From the NCBI GenBank assembly GCA_946122785.1, contig CAMGYJ010000010.1:32591608-32655607 (forward strand): a stretch of 64,000 bases of DNA, written 5' to 3'. Positions 1 to 12,651 of the stretch are shown piece by piece. The notes under the pieces were generated by a model. The model was not told where the DNA came from and made no database searches. It worked only from the letters and a program-made list of their open reading frames with translations. The DNA comes from Linum tenue. Taxonomy: Eukaryota; Streptophyta; Magnoliopsida; Malpighiales; Linaceae. Made by a program: the position numbers and the translations under genes. Every line of letters begins with the position of its first letter. Within the stretch, counting starts at the first letter, position 1.

Positions 1-3000
1 CCTCTATGCAATTTGGGATGTCCGATGGCCAGTTCCTAATGGTGGAAACGATGTCGACAGAAGGACCCAAGATACCTGGACAAATAGAAATGATACCGCC
101 CCAGACCTCCTTAGTGAAAGCATAGTCCACGAACAGGTGGCTAGCAAATTCCTCTTCTTTCTGACATCTCTTCTTAAGATTATCCATAGTAAGAATCTTC
201 TCATGGAAGCAAATCCACATAAAGTTACATATCTTAACAGGGACAACCGCCTTCCAAACTGCCTTGGTTGGGAAGTGCTGAACTCCCGGGTAACGAGAAG
301 CCGTCAACTGCCTGTAAAAGGAACGAACAGAGAAAGCAGAGTCTGGATTTGGCGACCACTCGATCCGAGCAGGGCCAAAACCCAAACGACTAGAAGCATT
401 TGAATTAAGGAAATCAATCAACCGAGCCCTTTCCCTCTCAACCTCCCCCCCCCCCCCACAAAGAGAAACTCTCAAATTAAAATTTAAATCCCACCTCACA
501 TCCTCACCTGCAAAAGCAGTTAAAATCGGGATTTTACCTAAAATCGAAAACTGGGGTAAAATCGGAATCGTAAAATCGAATCGTAAAATCGTAGGATTTT
601 AAGTACCATATAGAAATTAACATATGATAATATTAATAAGGTAAATAATTAATAACACAAAGACTTATAACATTTAAAGTGATAATTTTCAAGATTAATG
701 TTCCAAAATCATCATTTTAATTGTTATTTAATGTGTAACTCAAAATCATTTATGAGGAAGGGATAGAGCTCATGGGGTTTGGCTCTTGTTTTTCATGTTG
801 TTTCTAGGTAGTTTAACTCAAAGTAGTATTCCGACATCGTCTACTAAGCATGATTTAAAACTAAGAATAACTGAAATCCAATAAAATAATTAATATCATT
901 GGTTTGGTATAAATATATTCATTAATAAAATAATTTGTTAATAATGATGTTAATTCTTACGCACTAACAATATTCTGACAATTGTTTTACCGATGAGTTA
1001 AACAAAGAGAAGGGAAAGGGGTTGACCGAACCCTAATTAGTTTTTTTCTTCTTTTCACATGTTCTTTTAATGGGAAAAATATATGAGAAGATCCCCGTCA
1101 TTGCCCTTTCCACCGAAACAGTTCTGCTTGTTTTGAATTGGGTCAAGCTCCCTATTTTGTTCATATAGGATGAAAATCCCGATTTTGGTACGATTTTACG
1201 ATTTTAATCCCGATTTTGAACGATTTTAAGGACCATCGATTTTATAGTAAAATCAGGATCGGAATCCCTAAGTAAAATCCTAAAATCCTACGATTTTACG
1301 ATCAAAATCCTGATTTTGACTGCATTGCTCACCTGAACGGACACAATGTCTGAGATCCAAGTGTCAGGACTGAGGGCAGCAGCAGCAATGCGCGGGAAGG
1401 AGTCAGCGAGAATAGTCTTATGGATCCAACAATCATGCCAGAAGGAAACCCAGGCTCCTCCACCCGGGTCAATACAAACAAACTTCCAGAACACGTCAAA
1501 GATCTTCGAAATGTTCGCCCACACCGAGCTATTTCTTCCCACCTTGTTCCTGCCAGTGTGCCAAGTCGAAGAGCCATCAGAGTACTTGATCTCCATTAGG
1601 TTGCGCCACCACCGTCCTCGATCTTCAGCGTACTTCCACAACCATTTGCATAACATGGCCTGGTTAAAAGATTCAATGTCGAGAGCTCCAATGCCCCATT
1701 ATCCTTAGTAGCCTTGCACAAGTCCCAACCAACCAGATGAAATTTCCTCCTCTCGCTGTTCCCACTCCAAATGAAACTTTTCTGAATCTTCTGAATCTTC
1801 TTAATTACCGACTTAGGAGCAAGGAAAAGGGAGCTATAATACACCACCTGACTATTGAGGCAGCTACTGTTCAGAGTAAGGCGACCCCCAAATGATAGCA
1901 TCTTGGCCTTCCACCCTTCGAGACTGCGCTACACACTGCTCACGATCAGGTCCCACACAGAAACAGAGTTCAGTCTCGCTCCCAAAGGGAACCCAAGGTA
2001 CTTAGAAGTGTCTTGACTCCACTTGCAGCCGAAAATCTCAGCAAAAAAACTCGATTCCGAAACGTCACCCACCGTGAACATAACCGATTTTTCCAGATTA
2101 ATCTTAAGGCCAGTCACTGCTTGAAAACACACCAAAGTACCCAGAAGTTTCAGAACCTGATCCGGAGAAGCATCACAAAAAACCAGAGTGTCATCTGCAA
2201 AAAGGAGATGAGTAACCTCACCCCTAGAGTGCATCTCATCTATGAAAAACCCCTTAATCTTTCCACTCTCATGCATTTTATTTAGCATAAAGGACAGCAC
2301 ATCCATAACAAGGAAAAAAAGGCCCGGGGAGAGAGGATCGCCTTGCCGGAGGCCTTTAGAGCTAGAAAAGAAGCCATGGGACTCACCATTAATAAGAATG
2401 AAGATAACCGGAGAGCACATAACCCCCCTAATCCACTGCTGCCACTTAAGAGGAAAGTCAAAACTAGAGAGAATTGTAAACAGACAATCCCAGCTCACAT
2501 TGTCGAAAGCCTTCTCCAAATCCAACTTGAACATCAGACCAGGTTTCTTGCTCTTGCGCCTGCTGTCGATCATTTCATTAGCAACCAACCCTGCTTCCGA
2601 AATTTGTCTCCCACGGACAGAGGCGTGCTGATGATCAGAAACAAGATAGGTAAGAGTAGCACTCATAAGGCAAATGGGTCTCAGATCTCTTACATCTTCA
2701 ACAATATCCTTCTTAGGAACTAAACAAATAAAGGAATGCGCAATGCTTTTAGGAAGGGAACCAGACCTGTGGAACTCCTCAAAAGCCTGCATCACCACCA
2801 ACCGCAGTTGAACCAGCATTTCTTGAAAAAACCATAGGTAAAACCATCAGGCCCGAGAGATTTGCTACCATCAAAAGATGACAGGGCAGCCCACACTTCA
2901 GCTTCCGAAAAGGGTCGAATCAAGCTAGTTGCCACCGAAATAATCAACTTCTTGCTGAAATAGTTCTTAGGGAAAGGTCGAAACTCAAGACTCTCCTTGA

Positions 3001-4219
3001 ACAGATTCTGGTAAAACCTTACCACACCAATAGCAAGATCTTCTCTTCCCTCCAACAGCCTGCCATTAACTTTAATACATTCAATAAGGTTGAGTTTGCG
3101 CCTATAGTTCGCCACTCTGTGAAAAAACTTAGTGTTAAGATCGCCACCCTTTAGCCACAGCTCATTGGATTTCTGCCTCCAACTAATTTCCTGCAGATTG
3201 AGGGATTTCTGAAGATCCATCTTAAGCACGTCCCACTCGGCCCTCTTAGAATTTGTAAGCTGACCAGTTTCCTCCACCGAATCACGTCTTTATACGCACC
3301 AGGAGATCTTCAATCTTCTCATTAACATTCCCAAAAACCTCCTTATTCCAAACCTTAATCCTCTTTTTAATCTGCTGGAGCCTCCTGGACAGGAGGAAAA
3401 TACACCCAGCCCCATCAATCGGGTCAAGAAGCCAAGAATCCAGGCTGGAAAAAAATCTATCGTCCTCTAACCACATATTCTCAAAGCGCCAAGGTCTCTT
3501 AATCCTCTTATCATCGCCCCATTTGATCCAAAGCGGATTATGGTCCGACTCGACCCTCTCAAGAGAAGAAAGAGTACAATCTAGGAAAACGAGTCAAAGT
3601 CCGTGCTAACCAGAACACGGTCAATCCGCGACATAACGTTACTGTTTCCCCCTTTGATCCAAGTGAAATGGCTTCCACCCAAAGGAAGATCCAAAAGAGC
3701 CTGGGAGTCGATAAAATTATTGAATTCAGACATGACTTCAGCACATCTTCTTGGCCCAGTAAAGTCATCTTGGCTTCTAACCAGATTAAAGTCACCAGCG
3801 ATGCAAACCGGAACATGGATCTGTTGACAGAGATCATTGAGCTCCTCAATAAAAGCCAATTTTACCACCCTCTCTTGCGGGCCATAGACCACAGCCAGGA
3901 ACCACGGGGCCGATCCAGAATGAAGTTTGAGCTCGATACCCACAAAGAAATCCCCCACACGACTAGAGCAAACCTGAACCACCGACTTGTCCCAGAAAAT
4001 CACAATTCCTCCCGAACTACCATTCCAATTTTTATCAATCCAACCTGAATCTCTACTTCCACTAATGCTAGACACAAGATTATTCAAACATTGGCTCCAT
4101 TTTGTTTCCACTAGACCAACTACAATAGGCTTCTTCCTTCTAATAAGGCGCTTGATTCTGCCCCTCTTATCAGGATCACACAATCCACGAACATTCCAGA
4201 CAATGATTGACGTACCCAT
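1..4219 (-). pseudogene. LINE A ORF2 (endonuclease, reverse transcriptase, zf-RVT), broken and interrupted
   Basis: The protein starts at 4,219 with an AP-endonuclease domain (NVRGL near the start, then GDFNL, SRIDRVLVS, and SDHNPLW near 3,540 in a shifted frame). The reverse transcriptase lies in 2,819-1,929, with GLRQGDPLSP and the catalytic FADDTLVF. The zf-RVT region follows at 1,901-1,336 and resumes in another frame at 502-1 after the hAT insertion (KAVWKAVVPVKICNFMW). At least four frameshifts separate the pieces. A run of 13 C at 445-457 lies in the last piece. The hAT insertion at 511-1,327 splits the zf-RVT part. Non-functional. Confidence 0.85.
511..1327. mobile_element. Non-autonomous hAT-type element, copy 1 (817 bp)
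   Basis: The element is flanked by a perfect 8-bp target-site duplication, CTCACCTG, at 503-510 and 1,328-1,335. Its ends are inverted: CAAAAGCAGTTAAAATC on the left, and CAATGCAGTCAAAATC reading in from the right. An 8-bp TSD with CA-initial TIRs is typical of the hAT superfamily. Subterminal zones on both sides are dense in AAAATCG/CGATTTT words. I see no transposase ORF. It sits inside LINE A ORF2, so it is younger than LINE A. It shares terminal sequence with the elements at 12,027 and 26,320 but has a different interior. Confidence 0.85.
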
Positions 4220-4346
4220 TAGAGAACTGGTGAGGAAACTCCGCTCCCTTGCATTCTTCGATTCCTAGGGCCCGACGGGGAGAGCCAAGAGGACCAAGCC
4301 TCCTAATTTCCAGTTCCAACTTGGAGCGGGGCCTTCTTAACTTCTT

Positions 4347-6084
4347 TTAATGGACCTCCATCGCCTGATTTCTAATGATTTCCTCAACCTTTCCGTGGCC
4401 ATCTTTATGCTCCAAATCAACCATATGCCCAAACTCAAGACTTGCTTCCACAAGCGAAATACAATCAAAGGGATACACATCTCGGTTCCAATCATTACCA
4501 GCAGTATCATTAAGACAGTCTGGAGTGGGGAGTAACCAGCTTGAGGGGGAACCTTGGGACGAATTCACACACAGTGTTGTCTGATCAAAAGGATCTGATG
4601 CCAAAAGGTTCAAAAGAGAGGAATCCATAGAACAAGGGACCATTGAGAGGGGGGACTAGGGGGTGATGGATTCTGTGATAACGGAGCCTCGATGAGAGCC
4701 AAGCTAGAGGGTTCGGGAATTGGAGACGGAGAAGAAGGACTGCCCGACCTAAATCGGAGAAGACCAAAAGGGATAGGAATGGGAATCGAGCAGGAAGAGA
4801 AGTCAAAGAACAGGGAAATTGAGAAATGGTCAGACAGGATTGGCCTGGGAAGGGAGGAGGATAGGAATGAAGAGATGACGTAGAGAGAAACCTTCTCACA
4901 AACGGCTGGGTCGAGACAGGGATTAAAAAAGTTGGGCTCACAAATGGGCTTGGGGAAACTTGGAGAGGGCCTGTAGGCGTGGGGTGACATGGCAAGCAAA
5001 CTATTCATGGGCTCACAAACAGGTGGGCCTTCCTTCCTAACCCATCTCTTGATCGGACCAGCCTTAGTCGAAGGCACTCAAGGGGTTCCTGCTCGCGATT
5101 CTTCTCCTTCCTCCCATCCAACCGGGACGAACCCGCCTCCGCCGTAGATGACGCAACGGCCACCGGCTCTACCACAATCTTCACCAGAAACCTCTGAGAG
5201 CCAAAGCAGATCGGGATTTCTTCGGGGAAGCACTCCGCCTTAACCCTGATTCTAACACAGGATGACGTCCAATGGTTCCAATCGATGTCCAACAATGATC
5301 CACAGAATTCTCCTAAAGATTTGATCAAGTCCACACTCTTGAGGTGGAAAGGAATACCAAACACCAAAATCCAGCGATCAAGGAGTCGACCTCACCCAGA
5401 TCCCATAGAGTCCTCCTTCCACATACTCAACTGAACCGAAAAACCCTGGAAAACATAATTATCCAAAACCACGATGCGCAAAGCCTCCGCCACACTTGGA
5501 CAGATCAAAATCCAGTTCCCGTCCGGTAAATCCATCAAATCGAAGTTATCATTGATAGCCCAGTGAGCAATCGCCCACCTCCTGAACTCTGGGATAGAAG
5601 ATTTAGAGACCACCTCCGGCCTAGCGGAGTTGAACTTGACAATTAAGCACCTTCCAAGAAGATCCCTTCGCTCTTTGACCCCATCTCTTTCGATCTCAAT
5701 GAATCGGTCGCGACCTGCTGATCTAATGGCACACCGACCAGCTCCATAGAAGCCATTACTCATGACAACATCAGCGAAAGAACGCTTGTCCTGAAGAGAA
5801 GGGGTTTTCAGCGATGGTTTGATAGCCCGGGCTTCCCATTCCCGTTCTGCAGCGAAGAAATCACGTAGCAACGCAGTGAGCTGAGCGGACCAATTGCATT
5901 CATCCCTTGAGGGAATGATCACTCTGAAAGTTTTGCCGACTTTGTTTTGCTCTGAAATTTGAAAAAAGTGACCCTTGCGATTCCGGCCCCTACCAACATG
6001 AATCGATCTACAACCCACCCTTTTGACACTACCACCGGGAAAAGACCACCCTCTCATTGCCGCAGTCCGAAGGACCCCTTGCAA
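4347..6084 (-). pseudogene. LINE A ORF1 (DUF4283-like RNA-binding/gag-like protein), frameshifted
   Basis: Three ORF pieces on the minus strand (6,084-5,392, 5,367-5,005 and 4,643-4,347) form a chain ending just upstream of ORF2. The first piece has a DUF4283-like segment, with the tract DLPDGNWILICPS followed by an aliphatic strand and a tryptophan. This is the usual N-terminal domain of plant LINE ORF1 proteins, thought to bind RNA in the retrotransposition complex. I see no intact CCHC knuckle. A frameshift near 5,370-5,390 separates the first two pieces, and the join to the last piece is also out of frame. The family call is good; the exact start is unknown. Confidence 0.7.
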
Positions 6085-6349
6085 CCAAGCGAGGTGAGCC
6101 TCCTACAAAAGAACAAACCACTTCCGTTTCCCCTCTTCCACCATGAGTCTGTACAGCTTCATCCTCCCAAATAAACCTCTGCTCAGCGTAACCAGTTTGG
6201 ACCCCATCCGAACCTGTCTCGAGCATCCTGTCGCTGCCCTGCCGCCGCCGCCGGGGAGTCCTGACACTTCTGGCCTGCAAAACAACCAACCATTGTCAAC
6301 AGATCTCTCCCCTCTACCAGAAGCAGACACCCTCTCACCCCAGCTCGCA

Positions 6350-6405
6350 CCCTCTCTCTGAACTCTCTCTCTCTATCTCTCTGCACTCTCTCTCATCTCT
6401 CTTTC
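6350..6405. repeat. CT-rich microsatellite at the 5' end of LINE A
   Basis: An imperfect run of CTCTCT with short interruptions. It lies where the LINE A 5' end is expected and may be part of its 5' UTR (GA-rich on the coding strand). Confidence 0.8.
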
Positions 6406-6410
6406 ACTTG

Positions 6411-9400
6411 AACTTAAAAGACCCTCGTAAAAGGATTCAACATTTAGTATCATAATTACTCTCATAATTAAAATGCATTATATTAAGATAATTAATCCTA
6501 ATTATCTTCATAATATTCCTTTTTTAATTATCCATCTTATATTCGTATCTAGAAAGAATTCTGGATAATTAATTCAATATAGCTTTCAAAGCTATTCATT
6601 CCCAACAGAAACAAGTTGACATCAAACATATGGATACACGAAATCAATGAAAAGTTATGAAAAACATATGATGTTGAAAACTGTTGGCCAATCAAATAAC
6701 AGATGATTGTGAATAAGGTTTTCAAAATAGTGATGAAACTATGACTATTATTATTTTACATGATCGTTGCTCCTTGCCACACTCAAAAATAGTATGGCAG
6801 CCCTACTATCAAACAAAGTTTGAATAATAAATTATCTTAATAAATATATAGAAAGAGAAGTAGTAACCTATTGCTATTAAAAAATAACAAGAAAAATTTA
6901 TTCAAATATGTAGCCCATCAGGCGGGCGCAAAACTAGTATAAAGTGGAAACTCGTTTGAAACTTTTGAGGACTCGATTGGCGTTAGAAGAACATTGTTTC
7001 AAAGGATTCAACCTAGTTTACTCTTTCCCTCCTGTAATCGTGTTTTTCTTCGTTGCGATGAGATCTAAAACTCATTATTTATGAAAATCATGGGTTGTTT
7101 CTGGATTTTGACTTTAATAGTTTTTTCCTGTCAATCTTGATACTTCGTGTTTGATTCTTTGTTCCTTATGATTCTGAGTTGTGCACCTTATTGTTAGATA
7201 TTGGTTGAGAAATGAAAGTATAGTTCTAGTTTATTAATAAGGGAGCAGGAATAATATCCAAAACACAAATAGGGATAAATGATTAATGGCTATTCCTCAT
7301 CATGGACGAAGGATGATATCTTATTAACTTATTTATTGATATCTTGGGTAATTAGGGACGTTATATAACTAAAGTATAAGTTTGCTAATGAGACCAAGTC
7401 CAGTTAACATAATTAATTTGGCCAAGCTTGACTCATACGTCCAAATTTGATGATGATGATGATGATGATGATGATCAAGGTCTAAAAGGAAGTCACGATC
7501 CCAACAAAAACCCTAGCTAGCTGGCTAAGCTAGAGATGGAGCCGAGAATAAGGAAGTGAAAGTAAAACAAAGCTTTTTTTTTCCTTTTGAGTTTCATCTA
7601 CTTCCAGTCGTAAAGATGCTGCGCTGTTCTTCTAACTTAGCAGTTGAAGGTCGTTTTCCAACTAGCTCTTTCTTACATTGGATTCCCAGACAAAGTTCCT
7701 TCAATCGTTTTTTCTTCTCTTTTTTTTTTTTTTTGGTTACTATATTATTTTATATGTTTGGGGAAAATTAATCATGATTCCATATTCATCTCAGCCATCA
7801 TCATATATCTACATCTGTTAAGAACAAACATATTACATATATGTCTTTCTTTATGTGGAGAAAAGGAGTAGTCCGTTCTCCTGGATTGATTGATCAACAA
7901 AACCTGCGAGAGAAAAGAGTGATCGATGATGATGAGCACATAACAAACTGGGGCGGAAGAAAAACTCCCAATGATGGGCAAATGTTATCCATCTCTAAAA
8001 TATTTCTCCACAACCAATTGCTTTTGTAGTCGAATGGGCACATGGATTGTCCTTGGGTCATTAAGATGTTACAATGTGATTCATATATTTTTATATACAA
8101 AAGGAATATTTTTGGTGAGATGGATGTGAGTATTAGTTAGTGTGGATAGAGAATAAGGAGACTAGAACCATACCCATTTCATTCCCGTCAAATTTTTTGT
8201 AGGATTTACCCAATGATCACCTCATACGCGGTCAATGCTGAAAATTCCTGCATTGATTGAGCCGGATTATCGAATACCCACGATAGTGGATTTGATTGTC
8301 TTCACTAATTATTATAAGGTCTTTTTTCTTGCGAGAGTGCATGTATTTGAGTTATATGAATACTGTTTTTGTCCTTTTGACTCCTACTCTCTATTGGTAT
8401 TTTGTATCCCATCTCGGACTTTAGTTTCCACATTAACCAGACCCATCAATCATCATCTTGCTTATTTGTTGATCTCTCACATACATGGACATCATTTTCA
8501 CTTCAACATGGAATCGATGGTAGATCTTCTTCAGCAACCTCTAAAAGGAATTATGATGAGCTCTATTTAGCTTCCTAATTGCTCTTTATTAGCCACCTTA
8601 GGGATAAATGTAAGATTCCATAAAAATCGAACTGATACAGACAATTTATATAATGGCCGGTTCATGATATTGATGAGTGTGGTGGATGTCGCTAAAAGAC
8701 ATTGATCTCCCGCCAAGTTGCTGTAACACGAAAATTGGAGACAGACAACATTTCATGTCCAACAAATAAAAAGGACCCAAGCCAAAACTATGTATGTGTT
8801 TTCCTAATCAGTATGTCCATAAGATACCGAGACATGTTCAATGTCTTGACTCCATCAATGGTATATACCACTATTCTTTTTTTTTTTTTGGGGTCTAAAA
8901 TGAACATATTTCTGCACATCGTTGGGGGCAATCTTGATATTTGGAGGTTGGAGAAAGGGCTCAAAGGGATGTGTGGCAGAAATTTTGATGCCAACCAAAC
9001 GTTAGAAAGGGAAAGTGTGGTGATCCACACCAGTTGGTCCTGCTTCTGCTTGGTGCTTGCTTTCTTTTCTGTGGTGTCCCCTAACGGGGTGGCCTTAATC
9101 CGACAACTACTCTTTTCGTGGGGCCCTTTTGTAATTTCCCCCCTCCCTCCTTTAATTTGGGGACCCTGGGGGTGGTTCATGTGTATTCCACGATCGCACA
9201 ATATCGCTGATTAAACAAACAAAACATGTATCCATGGTTTGATTAATTTCAGGATTGGAAGATTAAAGATCTGATTCGTTTTGAATCGTCGAAGATAAAG
9301 ATGCATATTGATGCCACGATATTCCTCTTCTCTTTTCTTTTTTTATGTTACGCTTTTTCCCTATCACTTTTATGGGTTACTAGGTGATTCTCTGCCGAGC

Positions 9401-9529
9401 TTCGCTGCATCTTTTTATAGGATTTAGATGTATTGTTTGTTAACCCGTATTTGATTTGTTACCACATTTAGCAGATTTCCAATAGAAAACTCCTATCGAA
9501 ATCTAAATTTGTTAGTGATATTACCTGTA
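6411..9529. other. Gene-free AT-rich stretch with a (TGA)n microsatellite
   Basis: I find no recognisable gene. ORFs in this stretch, the longest being 170 codons at 8,702-9,214 (+) with a 137-codon antisense ORF over it, have no family motif and end in low-complexity runs. There is a trinucleotide repeat of about nine TGA units at 7,448-7,474, and poly-T runs near 7,720 and 8,878. Nothing marks a promoter, RNA gene or element boundary that I could support. Confidence 0.6.
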
Positions 9530-10325
9530 TGAAATGATTTAATCATGGTTGAACTATGATTTTAGCATAAAATACCCTAATGTTAACTTTTCCGGTACGA
9601 CTTTCGATATGATTTTACATTTTTAGGTTTTTTGTGAACATGCATCGATGCTCGGGTTGGAGCAACGTGTCAAGCATGATTCAACCACCATTGAGCTATG
9701 ATTTTAGCAGAAAATACCCTAATGATATATTTTTCGGCACGACCTTCGGTATGGTCTTACAATTTTTTTTTCTGAACATAAATTGAGACTCGGGTTGAAG
9801 CGACATGTCAACCCTTATTTTTAACCATGGGCGAACTACAAATTTAGCACAAAAGACTATAATGCTAACTTTTTTCGTACGACCTTAGTTATGGTTTTAC
9901 CATTTTTGCTTCTTTAAACATAAATCGAGGCTCGAGTTGGAGCAACGTGTTAAGCCTGATTTAACCATAGTTGAACTACGATTTTAGCACAAAATGCTCT
10001 AATGCTAACTTTTTTGTTGTGACCATCGATGTGGTTTTACAACTTTTAGTATATCTGAACATAAATCGAGGCTCGGGTTGGAGCAACGTGTCAAGTCTTA
10101 TTTAGCCACGTTTGAACTATGATTGTACTGTACTGGTGGTCAAAATATTATAACATAATCTAAATCACTAGGTGATTTTAGCTTATTGAAATGATTTAAC
10201 CATGATTGAACTATAATTTTAACACAAAATACCATAATGCTAACTTTTCCGGTATATGATTTTACATTTTTTCTGAATATAAATCGAGATTCTGATTGGA
10301 GTAACTTGTGAAACCTACACCAATA
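9530..10325. repeat. Tandem repeat, ~141-bp unit, about four copies plus a displaced copy
   Basis: The block AACCATGGTTGAACTATG (with variants) followed by TTTTAGCACAAAATAC recurs at 9,541, 9,683, 9,823, 9,963 and 10,104, giving spacings of 142, 140, 140 and 141 bp. Each unit also carries GCTCGGGTTGGAGCAACGTG near its end. A further copy starts at 10,198 and is preceded by a segment resembling the sequence just before the first unit, suggesting a larger duplication. Units are diverged and have no conserved reading frame. Confidence 0.85.
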
Positions 10326-12018
10326 GCATTCTCTCTAGTTTTGAATGGAAGCTATAATTCACAGACTAATCAAATAAGATTAAGGATTTAGTAACCATGT
10401 TCATGTATCAAACAAAATCAAAGAGATAAAAAGTGTCAAAGCCTAATTCCATGATTTACCACCGAACGGCAGCATATAGAATAGTTGGCTCATCATGGCT
10501 GTTAGCAAAGGAGAGTCACCGATGGCATAAGATAGCAAAACTCTCATGCTACAGTACTCCCTTTATCACTTTAATTATATTAGGATTAGGATATTTTTCT
10601 TTTTTATGAATACTTTTATGGGTTATATTGATTTATCAAGGAAGGGCTTGGGTTGATAAAGTTAAACCACCTTGAAACGAGAGAGCTATCACACACAAAA
10701 AAAAAAAAAAAAAAAAAAAAAAACACGAGAGAGCTATTGAGATGAGTGACTGCATGAGATGTTCTCGGGTTGCATCCTTTTAAGTGCCCATGAGAATGCA
10801 GGTGCAGATCTCCCGGCACTCACCAACTCCTGAGTGTGTATCTTTTACTCGTTCTAACTATAACATCCGGATCGACGGTCAAATATAACTGGCAATCGGG
10901 TGTAGCATAGGACACGCAAGCAATAAAGATTTATCGTATCACGGGGATCTAGGCTTATTCTACTTCAGATTTAGAATTCGTTATTTAGCCAACCTAGGAT
11001 AGTGATTAATAAAACTAAACTAACTAATCTGGGCTAACCACTAACCTAGCTATTTACAAGGTTGGGAGCTCTCTTGGATTGAATCGTCCTAGGTCCGTTC
11101 TTAGGATCGATGTTGGATATCTTCCTAGCTCGATCGACTCAAATACACTACCGTTTGGAGATGGACTCCCTCGAGAATGACCCGGAACTGCGAATCGATG
11201 GATGAGTAGTGCTCTATTCAATCTAGGGTTTCGTATAATGCCAGGAGACCTGTCGAATAAACATGGGTAAAATGTAAAGCAATTGTGTGACCATTACTAG
11301 AGTGGTGGCTATTCAACAAATGGGGAGCGGATCCCATGCATAACCTTGTGGTGTATAACCATGCATAATCAAATCTCAATTCGCCACATCAACATCCATT
11401 CTCTCTCCTGGAAAGCCTTTAATTTTTCCTCCTTAAATTTTAATGGATGATTTCTCACTCATTTTAAGTCTGAATTTAATTTTTTTGCACAGTTAGATTA
11501 GATTAATTGTGCTCTTCAAAATGATATTAACTTTGATATATTTTGGGAACCAAAAAAATTGAGTCATTTTTTACCAGTTTATACTATATGGTATTAACTA
11601 GGAGCATATCATATGATATGAAAGATACCAGCTCATACTAGGGTGGTATAGTATGGTAAGAAGTTGGTAACGAGAGGTATGTAATTTTTACACCCATATA
11701 TTTTTGGATCCAATAGATCATGATTAAATCGTTTCTTATCTGTAAAAATTTCCGAAAATGACTTAAAAAGGAAGGAGATTCTATATGTAATGTAGTTGGT
11801 AACGGGAGGTATGAAATTTTTTTTCTCAACAATATTGAAAATGGATCTAAAGCACAACGAACTCGTTCCATCTGTGCAAAAAAAAAACCGAGTTAGAATG
11901 AAAAAAATATGATCCGATTAAGAAAAATATGAGAAATAAAATGTCTTTAATTTACAACCTCTAATTAAAAAAAGTTCTGCAACCACTTAAAAGGAACAAT
12001 CGAAATTTGATTTAAGTA
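10326..12018. other. Gene-free stretch; poly(A) run and a short direct repeat
   Basis: No coding region is supported. A run of 27 A lies at 10,697-10,723. Sequence from about 10,840 to 11,270 is less AT-rich than its surroundings and may be an old element remnant, but I recognise no terminus. GTTGGTAACGAGAGGTATG at about 11,663 recurs with one change at about 11,791. A 23-bp block at 11,290-11,312 recurs with one change at 12,704-12,726, beyond the next hAT element. Confidence 0.55.
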
Positions 12019-12026
12019 CTCTAAAG

Positions 12027-12643
12027 CAATGCAGTAAAAAACGCGATTCTACCTAGAAGCAAAAAAGGGCCAAAATCGTAAAGCGTAGAATTAAAGCGTA
12101 AAAACGTAAGTTTTTGACGCATGCTGTAAAATAACTAAAAATCTGTTAAGTACAACATATACTATATAAAATATGAGTGCACATAATTTAGATAAGTTAA
12201 TAAATACATGTACTTCATGCCTAAAGTAGAACAACTTATAGTCTCTGAATAATAAGTTCATAAACATAAATATTAACAATAAGCCACCGTCCCCTCTATG
12301 CTAATGAATTTGGGAAGAGCTTATCTGGTGAATTAGATTACTCTATTGAAGCCGAGAATGCATCCAAGTACCTGGTATGTACCTTTAATATCAAATGTAT
12401 CATATTATTGGTAATTTACCTTTGATTTCATGAAAAGAATACTTATTTGGTGAACTAAAAGCGTAAAAACGTAAAGCGTTTTAATGAACTAGAAGAGTAA
12501 AAGCGTAAGCTTTTAAGGTTTAAAGCGCAATTTAGTCCGATTTTATACACTAAAGTTTTTATATGAAACCAAAAGCGTTTTGCTAATCTAAAAGCGTAAA
12601 ATCATAAGTTTTTAAGTTTTAAAACGCGATTTTGGCTGTATTG
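12027..12643. mobile_element. Non-autonomous hAT-type element, copy 2 (617 bp)
   Basis: The perfect 8-bp TSD CTCTAAAG flanks the element at 12,019-12,026 and 12,644-12,651. The TIR starts CAATGCAGT on the left, and its inverted partner ends CTGTATTG. Subterminal zones are rich in AAAGCGTAAAAACGTAA words on the left and similar words on the right. The interior matches the element at 26,320-26,938 in inverted orientation over long stretches, so the two are close relatives. No transposase ORF. Confidence 0.9.
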
Positions 12644-12651
12644 CTCTAAAG

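Larger units (their letters stand above)
1..6386 (-). mobile_element. LINE A, L1-type non-LTR retrotransposon, decayed, 3' end outside window
   Basis: The minus strand reads 5' to 3' from about 6,386 down to base 1. It carries an ORF1-like protein, then an AP-type endonuclease, a reverse transcriptase and a C-terminal zf-RVT-like region, which is the order of plant L1-type LINEs. Frameshifts and stops break every ORF, so this copy is dead. A hAT element interrupts the C-terminal region. The 3' end and poly(A) lie left of the window, so no target-site duplication can be checked. The 5' edge is estimated from the end of ORF1-proximal coding and the CT-rich tract (GA-rich on the coding strand). 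Confidence 0.85.

Noticed and set aside
8702..9214. 170-codon ORF (+) with a 137-codon antisense ORF
   Set aside because: No family motif, hydrophobic/low-complexity composition, poly-T run inside, antisense ORF of similar length. Looks like chance openness.
10697..10723. Poly(A) run as the tail of a LINE or processed pseudogene
   Set aside because: No coding or LINE 3' sequence beside it and no matching TSD on either side.
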